Assembly (NCBI GenBank): GCA_036488085.1
Contig: DASXHZ010000060.1
Coordinates: forward strand, 3,350-67,349
Direction: 5' to 3'
From: DASXHZ01 sp036488085
Lineage (GTDB): Bacteria > Acidobacteriota > Thermoanaerobaculia > Gp7-AA8
DNA length: 64,000 bases
Part shown: positions 33,854 through 42,836 of the stretch, piece by piece
How the letters are laid out: every line of letters starts with the position of its first letter
Position numbering within the stretch: the stretch's first letter is position 1
The notes under the pieces: generated by a model
The model's database searches: none
Seen by the model: only the letters and a program-made list of their open reading frames with translations
What the model was told of the DNA's origin: nothing
Made by a program: the position numbers and the translations under genes

Positions 33854-34035
33854 GTGTGCTTCGAGCCTCCGTTCGTTTGGGAACTGAAATCGTGGGTCCG
33901 GTCATTCCGCGTGTGTGGCGCCGGCTCTCAGCGGCCCTCGCGTGCTCGTCACTCAGTGGGGCGTCGGCGGCCTCGCCGGCGTGGTGGCGAACCCGAGTGA
34001 AATATGAAGCGGTGCCGGAAAGTTGTGCAGGGTCC

Positions 34036-34064
34036 TTGACGCGGGAGCGAGCCGATGCGATCAT
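34036..34064 (+). promoter_or_regulatory. Sigma-70-like promoter for the initiator tRNA
   Basis: TTGACG (34,036-34,041), a 17-base spacer, and GATCAT (34,059-34,064), ending 28 bases before the tRNA. The 33,854-34,035 stretch before it shows no convincing gene. Confidence 0.5.
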
Positions 34065-34092
34065 CGCGCCCCTCTCAGCGTTCCCACCATGT

Positions 34093-34170
<78 letters not shown>

Positions 34171-34183
34171 ATGCAACTTACAC

Positions 34184-34209
34184 AACGGCCAGCGCTTACG
34201 CTGGCCGTT
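34184..34209 (+). terminator. tRNA transcript terminator
   Basis: AACGGCCAGCG-CTTA-CGCTGGCCGTT, a perfect 11-base stem with four-base loop, 15 bases after the tRNA and followed by GGTGTTTG. The remaining 34,210-34,386 contains no gene; a TTTTTTT run at about 34,250 is the only other feature. Confidence 0.8.
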
Positions 34210-34386
34210 GGTGTTTGAGGCGCAGCGCAAAACCCGTCGGAATTAAGGTTTTTTTAAGGTCGAACCGTTTGTTGCCCACGGCGGACGCAGGATCGTCTGC
34301 GACCACGTCGCCGGCGCCCTCGCATCAACGCCGATCAACACGGTGTTCGACTGCCCAATTGTCGGTGCGGTCGCGCCTGCGGCATC

Positions 34387-35196
34387 ATGACTGTCATGAG
34401 CGACCACTCAAGTATCGAATGGACCGACGCGACGTGGAACCCGGTGCGCGGCTGCACGAAGATCAGTGACGGCTGCAGAAGGTGCTACGCCGAAACGTTC
34501 GCGGAGCGGTTTCGCGGCGTGCCTGGACATCCGTACGAATTCGGTTTCGATCTCCGGCTCGTTCCCGAGAAGCTCGCCGAGCCGCTCCGGTGGCCCTCAC
34601 CGAAGATGGTGTTCGTCAACTCGATGAGTGATCTGTTTCATCAAGCCGTTCCCGATGACTACATCGTCGAGGTCGCGAAGGTGATGCAGTTCTGCCACTG
34701 GCACACGTTTCAGGTGTTGACGAAGAGGGCCGATCGCCTCGCGGAGATGTTGAAGTCGAAGCTCGCCTTCGCAGCGACGCTGCCGAACATTTGGTGGGGC
34801 GTGAGCGTCGAGAACCGTAAGAGCGGCCTGCCGCGCGTCGAACATCTCCGCACAGCACCCGCCGCCGTCCGCTTCCTTTCCGTTGAACCGCTCCTTGAAG
34901 ACTTGGGCACGTTCGATCTCAACGGCATTTCCTGGGTCATCGTCGGCGGCGAAAGCGGGCCGGGTGCTCGCCCTCTGCAGCGTGCATGGGTGACGTCCGT
35001 TCGTGATCTCTGCACGCACGCGCGCGTGCCCTTCTTCTTCAAACAATGGGGCGGCGTGCGGAAGAAGGCCGCCGGCCGCGAGCTCGATGGCCGGACTTAC
35101 GACGAGTTCCCACCGGCGGTTACCGCCAGCATCCTGCCGCGCGCCGAGCGCCTCGGCGCGATCAGCACCTTCCGAACCTCGTTCGATCTTCAGTGA
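34387..35196 (+). CDS. DUF5131 / phage Gp37-Gp68 family protein (three-Cys motif)
   Basis: 269 residues. Hallmark opening SIEWTDATWNPVRGCTKISDGCRRCYAE with CxxxxxxCxxC, a radical-SAM-like iron-sulfur cluster motif, then MVFVNSMSDLFH, FQVLTKRADRL and WVIVGGESGPGARP. These proteins occur on phages and mobile elements, next to TcmP genes. The biochemical reaction is unknown to me. The gene precedes TcmP by seven bases on the same strand, consistent with the known pair. Confidence 0.9.
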   Translation: MTVMSDHSSIEWTDATWNPVRGCTKISDGCRRCYAETFAERFRGVPGHPYEFGFDLRLVPEKLAEPLRWPSPKMVFVNSMSDLFHQAVPDDYIVEVAKVMQFCHWHTFQVLTKRADRLAEMLKSKLAFAATLPNIWWGVSVENRKSGLPRVEHLRTAPAAVRFLSVEPLLEDLGTFDLNGISWVIVGGESGPGARPLQRAWVTSVRDLCTHARVPFFFKQWGGVRKKAAGRELDGRTYDEFPPAVTASILPRAERLGAISTFRTSFDLQ

Positions 35197-35203
35197 GGCG
35201 AAC

Positions 35204-36391
35204 GTGGCCGACAAGAGCGCGTACGAGGGGCGCGAGCAGACGCTCGTCAAGCACATCATCCTGCGGCAGTACGTTAGCGCGTGGGCACACAAGGTCGGGA
35301 CCTTCTGCGACACCCTCACGTACGTCGACGGCTTCTCCGGGCCATGGAACGCAGTCTCGGACGACCTGAGCGACGCATCGTTCTCCATCGCGCTGGAAGA
35401 GCTTCGGAAAGCACGCGATACGCACGCCGCGGCTGGTCGCAAGATCCATCTCCGGTGCCTCTTTGTCGAGAAAGACGCCGAGGCGTACGCGAAACTGAAA
35501 GCGTTCTGCGACGCAGTACCCGACGCGGTGGTCGAACCGATTCACGGCGAATTTGAGGCTCACATCGCCGATGTCATCGCGTTCATCAAGGGAGGCGGCA
35601 CGCGAAACTTTCCCTTCGTGTTCATCGACCCGACGGGCTGGACCGGCTTCGCGATGGAGACGATTGCGCCGTTGCTCCAGCTCAACCCTATCGAGACGCT
35701 GATCAACTTCATGACGAGCCACATCCGCCGGTTCATCGAGTCACCGCAGGAAGAGACGCAGGAAAGCTTCACGCGGATGTTTGGGTCGGCCGGATTCCTG
35801 AACCGCGTGCAGGGCAAGACGCAGCAGGACAAAGAGGACTCACTCATCGGCGAGTACTTTCAGAACTTGAAAGCGCGCGGCAAGTTCCCGCACGTCGCAG
35901 CTGCAATCGTTCTTGACCCCGAGATCAGCCGGACGGCCTTTCATCTCATCTACGCCACTCGCAATATCGTCGGCCTCCAGGTGTTCAAAGGCGTCGAGAA
36001 GTCGGCGATGAAAGCGATGCTTGAGGCACAAGAGGCGGCTGCCATTCGAAGGCGGCGCACAGACAAGACGCAGGGAGATTTATTCGGTCCGATCGATGTG
36101 ATCGTTCCGAAGCACTACAAGATGCTGCGCGACCGCTACACCACGGCGGCGCAGTCGCTTGTCGCGTCGCTTCTGTCCAAACGCGGCACGCTTGTCTACG
36201 ACGATGCATGGCGCGCAGCCCTTACGTACCCGCTGGTGTGGGAAGGCGACTTGAAGGACTGGATCACCGCTTGGAGAACCGAGGGTCGGATTACCGTGAC
36301 AGGTCTCGGGCCGCGCGAACGCGTGCCGAAGCTCCGCCAGAACCATCAGCTGCACTTCGTAGCCGCAGTGAAGGGGAAAGTCCCCGGTTAG
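35204..36391 (+). CDS. tcmP: TcmP (three-Cys-motif partner protein)
   Basis: 395 residues from GTG 35,204, with GTGAGG eight bases upstream. The family features are YVDGFSGPW near residue 46, CLFVEKDAEAY, and FIDPTGWTGF near 146, which together resemble a Rossmann-like methyltransferase fold. TcmP proteins are defined by pairing with Gp37/Gp68-type three-Cys proteins; their joint function is not established. Ends convergent with the DUF3800-like gene with a four-base overlap. Confidence 0.9.
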   Translation: MADKSAYEGREQTLVKHIILRQYVSAWAHKVGTFCDTLTYVDGFSGPWNAVSDDLSDASFSIALEELRKARDTHAAAGRKIHLRCLFVEKDAEAYAKLKAFCDAVPDAVVEPIHGEFEAHIADVIAFIKGGGTRNFPFVFIDPTGWTGFAMETIAPLLQLNPIETLINFMTSHIRRFIESPQEETQESFTRMFGSAGFLNRVQGKTQQDKEDSLIGEYFQNLKARGKFPHVAAAIVLDPEISRTAFHLIYATRNIVGLQVFKGVEKSAMKAMLEAQEAAAIRRRRTDKTQGDLFGPIDVIVPKHYKMLRDRYTTAAQSLVASLLSKRGTLVYDDAWRAALTYPLVWEGDLKDWITAWRTEGRITVTGLGPRERVPKLRQNHQLHFVAAVKGKVPG

Positions 36392-37347
36392 TTCGTCGTA
36401 AAGGCGAGGCGTCGGACGACGAACTTTGACGCCGGTTCGTTGGGGTCGACACTGACGACGATGTGGCGCAGGCCGCCGCTGGACTCGGTTATCCATCGAA
36501 GGAGGCGCGCTGCCTTCGGTGGAAGCGCGGCGGGAACGGGGAGGACGAGGTTCGGCGACAGTGTCGCGCCAAGGTGCCGATACGATGCGGAAACCTCGGC
36601 CAGACAACCCGCTGCGAGGTCCGGGATTGCCACCAGATCCTCCAGTTCGCGGCTCCCGTCATCCGATTTCGTCGTGGCGAACCGGAAATGCCCAAGGTCA
36701 TGATCGAGATAGTGGGCCGATACGCGACCGACCACATCACAGACGTCCCACATCCGCGCATCGTTCGGCGCGATATCGTCTTCGTCGGAAGTCCATAGGA
36801 TGTCCTGCCTCTCTCGCGTAAGCCCCGAGAGAAGGATGCTGAGCAAGTGCGTCGTGGTCAGGAGCCGCTCGAACGCCTTGCTCTTCCAGTGCTGGAATTC
36901 GTCAGGAGCATCGTCACCAGCGAACAGCTTCTGACGCTTGTCGATCAGTATCACGACGACAAAGCCGACGAGGTGCTGAGTCACGCGGAGAAATCCGTCG
37001 AGCGCCTCCCCTCGCCGCCGATCGCCGAGACGCACGTACGACATGCGACGTTGGTCGCGCAGCAATGTTCCGCGGAGCGGCTTCCATGCTTCCCGCCAGA
37101 GGTGAACAGATTGGGGTTCGACGACCAGGTATGCGTGCGCGCGGTGGCTTGCGCGCTGATGGTCGCCACCGGTATCGGAAAAGAAGAGGGCGTTATCTGC
37201 GCGTCGAATCGCTCCGGCAACGGACGGGTGCTCGGCGACGCCAGCCCCGATGACGTCGCTGATCGATGCCGCTACACCAAGATCTCTGCGCGTCAGCGGT
37301 CGCCACGATGGCTCGTCACGCATGCAGCTGCGATCCACCGCCGTCAT
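36388..37347 (-). CDS. DUF3800-like (RNase H fold) hypothetical protein
   Basis: 319 residues, no exact family match. The layout NALFFSDTGGDH at residues 53-64, VVVILIDKRQ in the middle, DILWTSDEDDIAPN, and LEDLVAIPDLAAGC near the C-terminus follows the spaced acidic pattern of DUF3800 proteins, thought to be RNase H-like and common on mobile elements. Eight bases downstream of the membrane-protein gene, so one operon. Function unknown. Confidence 0.55.
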   Translation of the reverse strand: MTAVDRSCMRDEPSWRPLTRRDLGVAASISDVIGAGVAEHPSVAGAIRRADNALFFSDTGGDHQRASHRAHAYLVVEPQSVHLWREAWKPLRGTLLRDQRRMSYVRLGDRRRGEALDGFLRVTQHLVGFVVVILIDKRQKLFAGDDAPDEFQHWKSKAFERLLTTTHLLSILLSGLTRERQDILWTSDEDDIAPNDARMWDVCDVVGRVSAHYLDHDLGHFRFATTKSDDGSRELEDLVAIPDLAAGCLAEVSASYRHLGATLSPNLVLPVPAALPPKAARLLRWITESSGGLRHIVVSVDPNEPASKFVVRRLAFTTN

Positions 37348-37355
37348 GTCCCGGA

Positions 37356-38729
37356 TCAGTTCCTCGCCGGAACGTCGAAGACGAGCCCGCGAAGCGCGTG
37401 CTGGTCTTTCGGCGGTCGCGGAGGCGGCACGAGCGTATCGACATCGAAGACCTCGATGCGATCATCCACGCGGCGGAGTCCGATGTAGTCGGCTTGCACA
37501 TCCTCGTCGCGAACGGACCGTGCAGGATCTTGCACGTCCCGCGCGTCGGCCAAGAGCGCCAGCACGACGATTCCTTGGTCGTCAATTTCATCAACCGGGA
37601 TATCCCAAGAGGTGCCGGAATACACATCTTCCGATGGCCGATGAATGAGCATCGGCGGCACCACCCCGAACCGCATCCATACCGTCGTGACCGCCTTTCC
37701 CCTCAACCGCGCGGTTAATGGCCGTGATGTGAGGTGTACAACATCGTCAGCTTGGCGGACGACAATCGTCCCTCGGACCTGCGCGAGACGTGTAAAGTCG
37801 CGCAACTGCAACAGAACGCGCTTCACGAAGTAGTGCCGCACTTCTCTGATCACCGTGCGGACTCCGCGTCGCACGGTTGGAATCGCATACAAAGCGCTGC
37901 TGACGAAGAAGACGGCCAGTAGCACGGCGATGATGCGGTGTTCGCGCGCGGCGCGGTAGAGCGAACGAGCGAGTTTCCGAAGGCTCGACGCAATCTCGCG
38001 ATGCCCGCGCCGCTCGAGCGTCCGGGCTTCTGCGTGCAGGCGGTCGGCGCTGCTCGCATCTTCCACGGCTCGGGCGCGTGCCGTCGCGTCGGCCGCCTCC
38101 ACGGCCACGCCGGTTGGGGTGGGGAGCCGGCCCTCGGGCTGCCTGATCCTGTACGTCGCCCCACTCTCCTGCAACAGGTTGACGATCACTTTCGTGGTCA
38201 TCGCGTGCGACATGTTGCGTGGAGCAACAATTTGAACTTCCGCGCGCTCTCGCTGGCTGCTCGTGATCGGCAACCAGCCGTTCACGGGCTCGATGGCTTT
38301 CGCGTTCTGCGATCCGGTCTGTCCCTTCCGCCACAAGCTGATCGACTTAACGAAGTTCGATTCCGACAGACTCTTTCCGGAGCGCAGCTCGGCGTATCTA
38401 TTCGCCTCTTCCCAGTTGATGACGGTTTCCCTGCTTCCCATGCGTGCGGCATCGCACAAGCGGTCGCCGATCAATTCGAAGAATGCATGACGTGCGGACG
38501 CAAGCGGCGTTCGCGTTGCAATCGTCTCGTCGACGAGCACCGACGTGGTGTTCGGGACGTACGGGATTAGCCACTGCTCGCCGAGCGCGGTCCACACGCG
38601 CTGCACCATCGAAGCGGCGCGTTCCGCCGAAATCTCCGTCACCTGACGTGATTTCCCCGCGTCAGCGCCCGCGAGCGGCGATTCGTCCTGCGTCACCTGA
38701 CGCGCATCTTTGCGCGATTTTCCGGCCAT
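37356..38729 (-). CDS. Single-TM hypothetical protein
   Basis: 457 residues, unrecognised. A soluble N-terminal part (about 1-260) with a possible DNA- or peptide-binding region, one TM helix at about 265-283 (HRIIAVLLAVFFVSSALYAI), and a C-terminal beta-rich domain (residues 310-457, LTARLRGKAVTTVWMRFG, TSWDIPVDEID). It forms an operon with the DUF3800-like gene and is divergent from the AAA+ cluster, only 59 bases between the starts, so co-control is possible. Confidence 0.7.
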   Translation of the reverse strand: MAGKSRKDARQVTQDESPLAGADAGKSRQVTEISAERAASMVQRVWTALGEQWLIPYVPNTTSVLVDETIATRTPLASARHAFFELIGDRLCDAARMGSRETVINWEEANRYAELRSGKSLSESNFVKSISLWRKGQTGSQNAKAIEPVNGWLPITSSQRERAEVQIVAPRNMSHAMTTKVIVNLLQESGATYRIRQPEGRLPTPTGVAVEAADATARARAVEDASSADRLHAEARTLERRGHREIASSLRKLARSLYRAAREHRIIAVLLAVFFVSSALYAIPTVRRGVRTVIREVRHYFVKRVLLQLRDFTRLAQVRGTIVVRQADDVVHLTSRPLTARLRGKAVTTVWMRFGVVPPMLIHRPSEDVYSGTSWDIPVDEIDDQGIVVLALLADARDVQDPARSVRDEDVQADYIGLRRVDDRIEVFDVDTLVPPPRPPKDQHALRGLVFDVPARN

Positions 38730-38788
38730 TTTGGATCTCTAAGACGGGTCCTGCACCTCGCGAGACCGCCGGGTGTTAGGAGGAAAAC

Positions 38789-38974
38789 GTGGTCATCCCG
38801 AAGGCCGAAAACACGAGCATCAATGATACGCACAGTCTCGCAGCACCTGCAGTTCAAATCATCATCAGGCAGCGGTTTACCGTCTCGGACGACACGATCG
38901 CGGACTTCTCGATCGCTGTCGACAAGCATGTCCTGGCCGTCCGCCCGGCTGCATCGACGGAAGAGGAGGCATAG
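38789..38974 (+). CDS. 61-residue small protein opening the AAA+ cluster
   Basis: GTG 38,789 behind a strong AGGAGG site. Product: VIPKAENTSINDTHSLAAPAVQ then IIIRQRFTVSDDTIADFSIAVDKHVLAV, an alpha/beta piece with no family match. The next gene starts directly on its stop (TAGGTG), so they are translationally linked. May be a regulator or adaptor of the ATPases below. Confidence 0.65.
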   Translation: MVIPKAENTSINDTHSLAAPAVQIIIRQRFTVSDDTIADFSIAVDKHVLAVRPAASTEEEA

Positions 38975-39451
38975 GTGAGCGCCTTCCTCGCACACGCTGA
39001 ACCGCCCGCCGCCCACTGCCCCATCTGCAGATTCCCGGAGCATCGTCGGTTCTACAACTACAAGACACTTGGTGAGCTCCTCGACAGCACGCCGTACGGG
39101 ACGATTAAAACGTGGGCATCACTGACGAACGCTTGGATCGAGCGCGCCCACCCGAACGCTGAAATCGCCTGGAAGCAGTTGATGCGCGCAGTCAATACGT
39201 TGCCAACCGGTGCTCCGATGATCCTGCGGGTTACCTCCGGGCAGCAGAAGGCGCGCGCGTTTCGTCCGCTGCCGCCGCCAATCGCTCCGCAACGGTACAG
39301 CGGCTGCGTGTGCGCGGCATGGGTTTACCGCGAAGTGTTGATCGGACCCGAGTTCTTTCGCATGGACCTCGAAGCCGCAACCAACAGCAGAAAAGAACGC
39401 GCGGCTGCACTGCGCGGTCCGGACAACGATGGGGGGCGCCGCAATGGCTAG
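38975..39451 (+). CDS. Zinc-finger-containing hypothetical protein
   Basis: 158 residues from GTG 38,975. Begins with a probable zinc site HCPICRFPEHRRFYNYKTLGEL (CxxC and two His), then a helix-turn-helix-like segment DSTPYGTIKTWASLTNAW and an unannotated tail with CVCAAW. It may bind DNA. The following AAA gene starts inside it (39,444). Confidence 0.6.
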   Translation: MSAFLAHAEPPAAHCPICRFPEHRRFYNYKTLGELLDSTPYGTIKTWASLTNAWIERAHPNAEIAWKQLMRAVNTLPTGAPMILRVTSGQQKARAFRPLPPPIAPQRYSGCVCAAWVYREVLIGPEFFRMDLEAATNSRKERAAALRGPDNDGGRRNG

Positions 39452-40409
39452 ACCACCGTTCAAGAAGTACGGCCTCATCGGGCAGCGTCGCGTCATCACC
39501 TACCTTGACGAAATCTTCGAACTCTCTCTGGCCGCGCACGAAACCGTGCCGGCCTTTCTCCTCGTCGGTCCTCAGGGGTGCGGCAAGACGTCGCTCGCGC
39601 GCGGCCTTGCTATCCACTACAAAGGCAAGTTCAAGACGATCTTCGCCGCGAAGGATGTAACGCCGGTCGTTCTCTGCGGCTGGCTCGCCGCGATGGAATA
39701 CGGCGACACGCTGTTCATTGACGAGGTACACGGCCTCCCTAGCGCGACGCAGGAACTGCTCTATCCGGTCATTGACCACCAGAAGCGTCCCGTGATCGTC
39801 GACGGGAAACTCGATCGCGGCGAGCGCGCGAACGTTGCGCCATTCAACCTCATCTGCGCAACCACGGAGCCCGGCCGCCTGCTCGCGCCGCTGCGGTCCC
39901 GCATGGAAATCGTCTGGTTCGATCCCAACTCGAAGCTCGAGCTGCGTGACATTGCGCGCGAGGCGGCGTCGGAACTCGGTAGGAAACTCTCTCCGCACGG
40001 AGCGCGCGAGCTCGCGATCCGTTGTCAGGAGAGCCCCCGGATCATCAAGCGGATGGTCCAGCAGCTCAGCCGGCTCACGCCCGGTTCCGGCGAGCTGCAT
40101 CAGTCGCATGTCGAAACCTTTCTCCGCAAGAAGGGGATCAGCACGCACGGTCTCGATCCGTTGCAGCAGCAGTACCTTGTCGCGCTCTGGCGCGTTCCGC
40201 AGCACCGCTCGATGTTCGAGCGCCTCGCTGCCCACCTTCCGAGCGCTGATCCGGCGTTCATCCGCCAGGAGGTGGAGCCGTTCCTCGTGACGATGGGCGC
40301 TATCGTCATCGAAGGGCGCTATCGCGTCCTCACCGCGCGCGGCGAGGAAGTGCTGAACGAGCTCAAGGCGGAGTTCGGCAACGACGAGGAGGACGACGCC
40401 GATGCGTGA
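39444..40409 (+). CDS. RuvB-like AAA+ ATPase
   Basis: 321 residues from ATG 39,444 (poly-G ribosome site GGGGGG; ATG 39,429 possible). Walker A GPQGCGKT at 42-49, Walker B LFIDE at 90-94, sensor-1 CATTE near 139-142, Arg finger RSR near 151, and the C-terminal winged-helix segment STHGLDPLQQQYL...GYRVLT like that of RuvB. But no ruvA, ruvC or other recombination gene is present, so this is not the housekeeping RuvB, which normally needs RuvA. Ends overlapping the MoxR-like gene by eight bases; part of a five-gene cluster. Confidence 0.85.
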   Translation: MARPPFKKYGLIGQRRVITYLDEIFELSLAAHETVPAFLLVGPQGCGKTSLARGLAIHYKGKFKTIFAAKDVTPVVLCGWLAAMEYGDTLFIDEVHGLPSATQELLYPVIDHQKRPVIVDGKLDRGERANVAPFNLICATTEPGRLLAPLRSRMEIVWFDPNSKLELRDIAREAASELGRKLSPHGARELAIRCQESPRIIKRMVQQLSRLTPGSGELHQSHVETFLRKKGISTHGLDPLQQQYLVALWRVPQHRSMFERLAAHLPSADPAFIRQEVEPFLVTMGAIVIEGRYRVLTARGEEVLNELKAEFGNDEEDDADA

Positions 40410-41427
40410 TGTCCACGTCGGTCCGGAACTCGAAGAATTCTGCGCATGGGCCGTCCGCGCCGATCTACCCGTGCTGCTGCTTGGCAAGCACGGCGTCGGC
40501 AAGAGCGAGTCGCTGCGCGCCGTCGCCCGGAAGCTCGACATCGGCTTCATCACGCTGAACCTCTCGGCCTTGGAACCGGTCGACCTGCAGGGCATGCCGC
40601 GCATCGTCGGGGAGCAGGTCGAGTACGTCGCGCCGGCATGGTTCCCGACGAGTGGCAACGGCATTCTGCTGCTCGACGAAATCACCCGCGCACCCCGGCA
40701 TCTCCGCGCGCCGCTCTACCAATTGCTCACCGAGCGGGGATTGAACGGCAGACCGCTCGCCAAAGGGTGGGTTCCGGTGGCCGCAGCGAACATCGGCGGC
40801 ACGTACGATGTCGATGAACTGGACGGAGCGTTCACGAGTCGTTTCGTGTGCGTCCGGGTCACCGCTGCTGTCGATTCGTGGCTGAAATGGGCGCGCGACG
40901 CCGGCGTCCATGAGCGCGTACTCGACTTCGCGGCTCTTCACCCGGACCTCTTCGAAAACGCCGAGTCGAACCCGCGCGCGTGGGAGGGCGTGAGCAAGCT
41001 GCTGCACGCCGGCGAACGCGATCAGCTTAACCCGCACGCATGCGGTTCATCGCCGACACCGCTTCTCCAAAAGCTCGTCGCCGGCCTTGTCGGCGACGTG
41101 TGGAGTGCGGCGTTCTGGCAGCACTACATCAACGCCTGTCGGCCGCTGGAGCCCACGTCGATCATCACGCAGTACGCCACGCAACGACCGACCGTGGCGC
41201 AGTGGGTATCTCAAAAGCGGATGGATCTGCTCCATCACACGATGAAGATGCTGCAGGGACACCTTCAGTCACAGGCGATCCACGACGCGGTCGTTGCGAA
41301 GGACATCCAGCGCCTGAACGTCATCGCGTTCGCGCAGGATTTGCCGGCGGAACTTCGAAAAAAGTGGTCGGTCTGGGTGAAGGATCGCGAGTTTCCCCGG
41401 CTCGCGATCCCACGGAGACGCGCGTGA
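40402..41427 (+). CDS. MoxR-like AAA+ ATPase
   Basis: 341 residues. Walker A GKHGVGKS at 28-35, Walker B ILLLDEI at about 88-94, sensor AAANIGG, Arg region DGAFTSRFV, then a helical lid. MoxR ATPases act as chaperones that insert metal cofactors or remodel complexes together with VWA-domain partners, here the next gene, whose GTGA start overlaps its stop. Confidence 0.87.
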   Translation: MRDVHVGPELEEFCAWAVRADLPVLLLGKHGVGKSESLRAVARKLDIGFITLNLSALEPVDLQGMPRIVGEQVEYVAPAWFPTSGNGILLLDEITRAPRHLRAPLYQLLTERGLNGRPLAKGWVPVAAANIGGTYDVDELDGAFTSRFVCVRVTAAVDSWLKWARDAGVHERVLDFAALHPDLFENAESNPRAWEGVSKLLHAGERDQLNPHACGSSPTPLLQKLVAGLVGDVWSAAFWQHYINACRPLEPTSIITQYATQRPTVAQWVSQKRMDLLHHTMKMLQGHLQSQAIHDAVVAKDIQRLNVIAFAQDLPAELRKKWSVWVKDREFPRLAIPRRRA

Positions 41428-42686
41428 GTAGCGTTGCGGCAGCCGCCGGGAAGATGCACATCGCCATGCAGCGGCTGCTGGCGCGCTACCCGTTCCACGC
41501 GAATGTCGTCGCTGCGGGCATCGTCGTAGCGGAGCCGGTGAAGACGATGGCGGTCACCGTCCGCGACGGCGTGCTCACCTTCCTGTACAGTCCGGCATTC
41601 GTGGAGGCGACCGAACTGGAGGTGCTCGTCGGGGCGTTACTCCATGAGGTCGGGCATGTTCTCGCGGACCATCTCCTTGCCAACGCTGCCGATTACCCCG
41701 ACCGCCGAGCCCGCACGATCGCGGAAGAGGTGTCGGTCAACGAGACGGTCGGCGAGCCGCTTCCGGCCGGCGTTCTGCGCATCGAACAGTTCGATCTTCC
41801 ACCGGATGAAGACACGGACGCGCGGTACGAACGCCTCGCAGCGCGTACGGAAAAGGCGCCCGATGTACCAAAAAAGCGGCGGAGCGGACGGAAAGGCGCG
41901 TCGGACACGAAAAAAAGAGAATCAGCGCGCGGCAGTTCGGAAGACGTTGAGACGTTCGACGACCACACCGTATGGAATGAGGCAACACAAACGCCGCAGG
42001 AGACACGGGACGTTATCGACCGTGCTGTTCTCTCGGCGGCGGATCGCCTCACGAGTGCCGACAAGGTGGCGCTTCCGCGTGCCGTACAGCAACGGGTGCT
42101 GGACGCGCGTCGTCGCATCAACGGCGGTCCAACGAGCGCCGAAAGGATCGTGAGCGGCGTCGCGCGGATTCCGTGGGAGCGGATCCTTGAACCGTTTGGC
42201 GCACGGCGGCGCGACGCGGCCGCCACATTCCGGCGGCCCTCGCGCCGCTTCTCTGCGCTCGCGGGCATTGTGCCGTCGTATATATATCGTGCGTCGAAAC
42301 TGCGGCTCGTCGGCGTGATCGACACGAGCGGCTCGATGCAATCGGCGACACTGGCGGTGATCAGCGCGGAGCTGCAGGCGCTCGCGCGTCTGCACGACGT
42401 GACGGTTGTCCAGTGCGACGACACGATTCGCAGCGTTGCACCCTACTCTGGGCCGATCAGCGAGATCATCGGCCGGGGCGGGACGGATTTCCGGCCGCCG
42501 CTTGAGGCGGAATTCTTGTCCGCGCTACGTGTGGACGTCGTTGTTTACTTCTGCGACGGCGACGGGCCCGCTCCGGTGAGCGCACCGCGCCCGCCTGTCA
42601 TTTGGGCAATCACTTCGGGCGGTCTTCGCCCCGCGTCGTGGGGTGACGTTGTGTGGCTGCTCGCATCCGGCTTCCCGGCGATGTAG
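41424..42686 (+). CDS. Metallopeptidase-like DUF2201 N-terminus with C-terminal VWA domain
   Basis: 420 residues from GTG 41,424. N-terminal putative metallopeptidase with HEVGH at 74-78 followed by ADH and AEEVSVNE, as in DUF2201. A charged linker rich in Lys and Arg (KKRRSGRKGAS) precedes a VWA domain with MIDAS DTSGS (VIDTSGSM) and the supporting RGGTDFRPP loop. Typical partner of a MoxR ATPase. It ends before a perfect terminator hairpin, so the cluster 38,789-42,686 is a single transcript. Confidence 0.85.
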   Translation: MSSVAAAAGKMHIAMQRLLARYPFHANVVAAGIVVAEPVKTMAVTVRDGVLTFLYSPAFVEATELEVLVGALLHEVGHVLADHLLANAADYPDRRARTIAEEVSVNETVGEPLPAGVLRIEQFDLPPDEDTDARYERLAARTEKAPDVPKKRRSGRKGASDTKKRESARGSSEDVETFDDHTVWNEATQTPQETRDVIDRAVLSAADRLTSADKVALPRAVQQRVLDARRRINGGPTSAERIVSGVARIPWERILEPFGARRRDAAATFRRPSRRFSALAGIVPSYIYRASKLRLVGVIDTSGSMQSATLAVISAELQALARLHDVTVVQCDDTIRSVAPYSGPISEIIGRGGTDFRPPLEAEFLSALRVDVVVYFCDGDGPAPVSAPRPPVIWAITSGGLRPASWGDVVWLLASGFPAM

Positions 42687-42700
42687 CACATCCACGAGCT

Positions 42701-42733
42701 GTGGACGGCCGAGTGGAATGCTCGGCCGTCCAC
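42701..42733 (+). terminator. Strong terminator after the AAA/VWA cluster
   Basis: GTGGACGGCCGAG (42,701-42,713) pairs perfectly over 13 bases with CTCGGCCGTCCAC (42,721-42,733) across a seven-base loop. 42,734-42,836 holds no other feature. Confidence 0.75.
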
Positions 42734-42836
42734 GCTTCGCCGACAAGAGGGGTGACGATCACCCGCACCCACCACCACACGACCGGCGATCCTCTACGGA
42801 GCGTGGTTTCTCAGCGGCGATGCCTATCCTCGAACC

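Noticed and set aside
39444..40409. Housekeeping ruvB
   Set aside because: No ruvA or ruvC, and the gene is coupled to MoxR and VWA genes on a mobile element.
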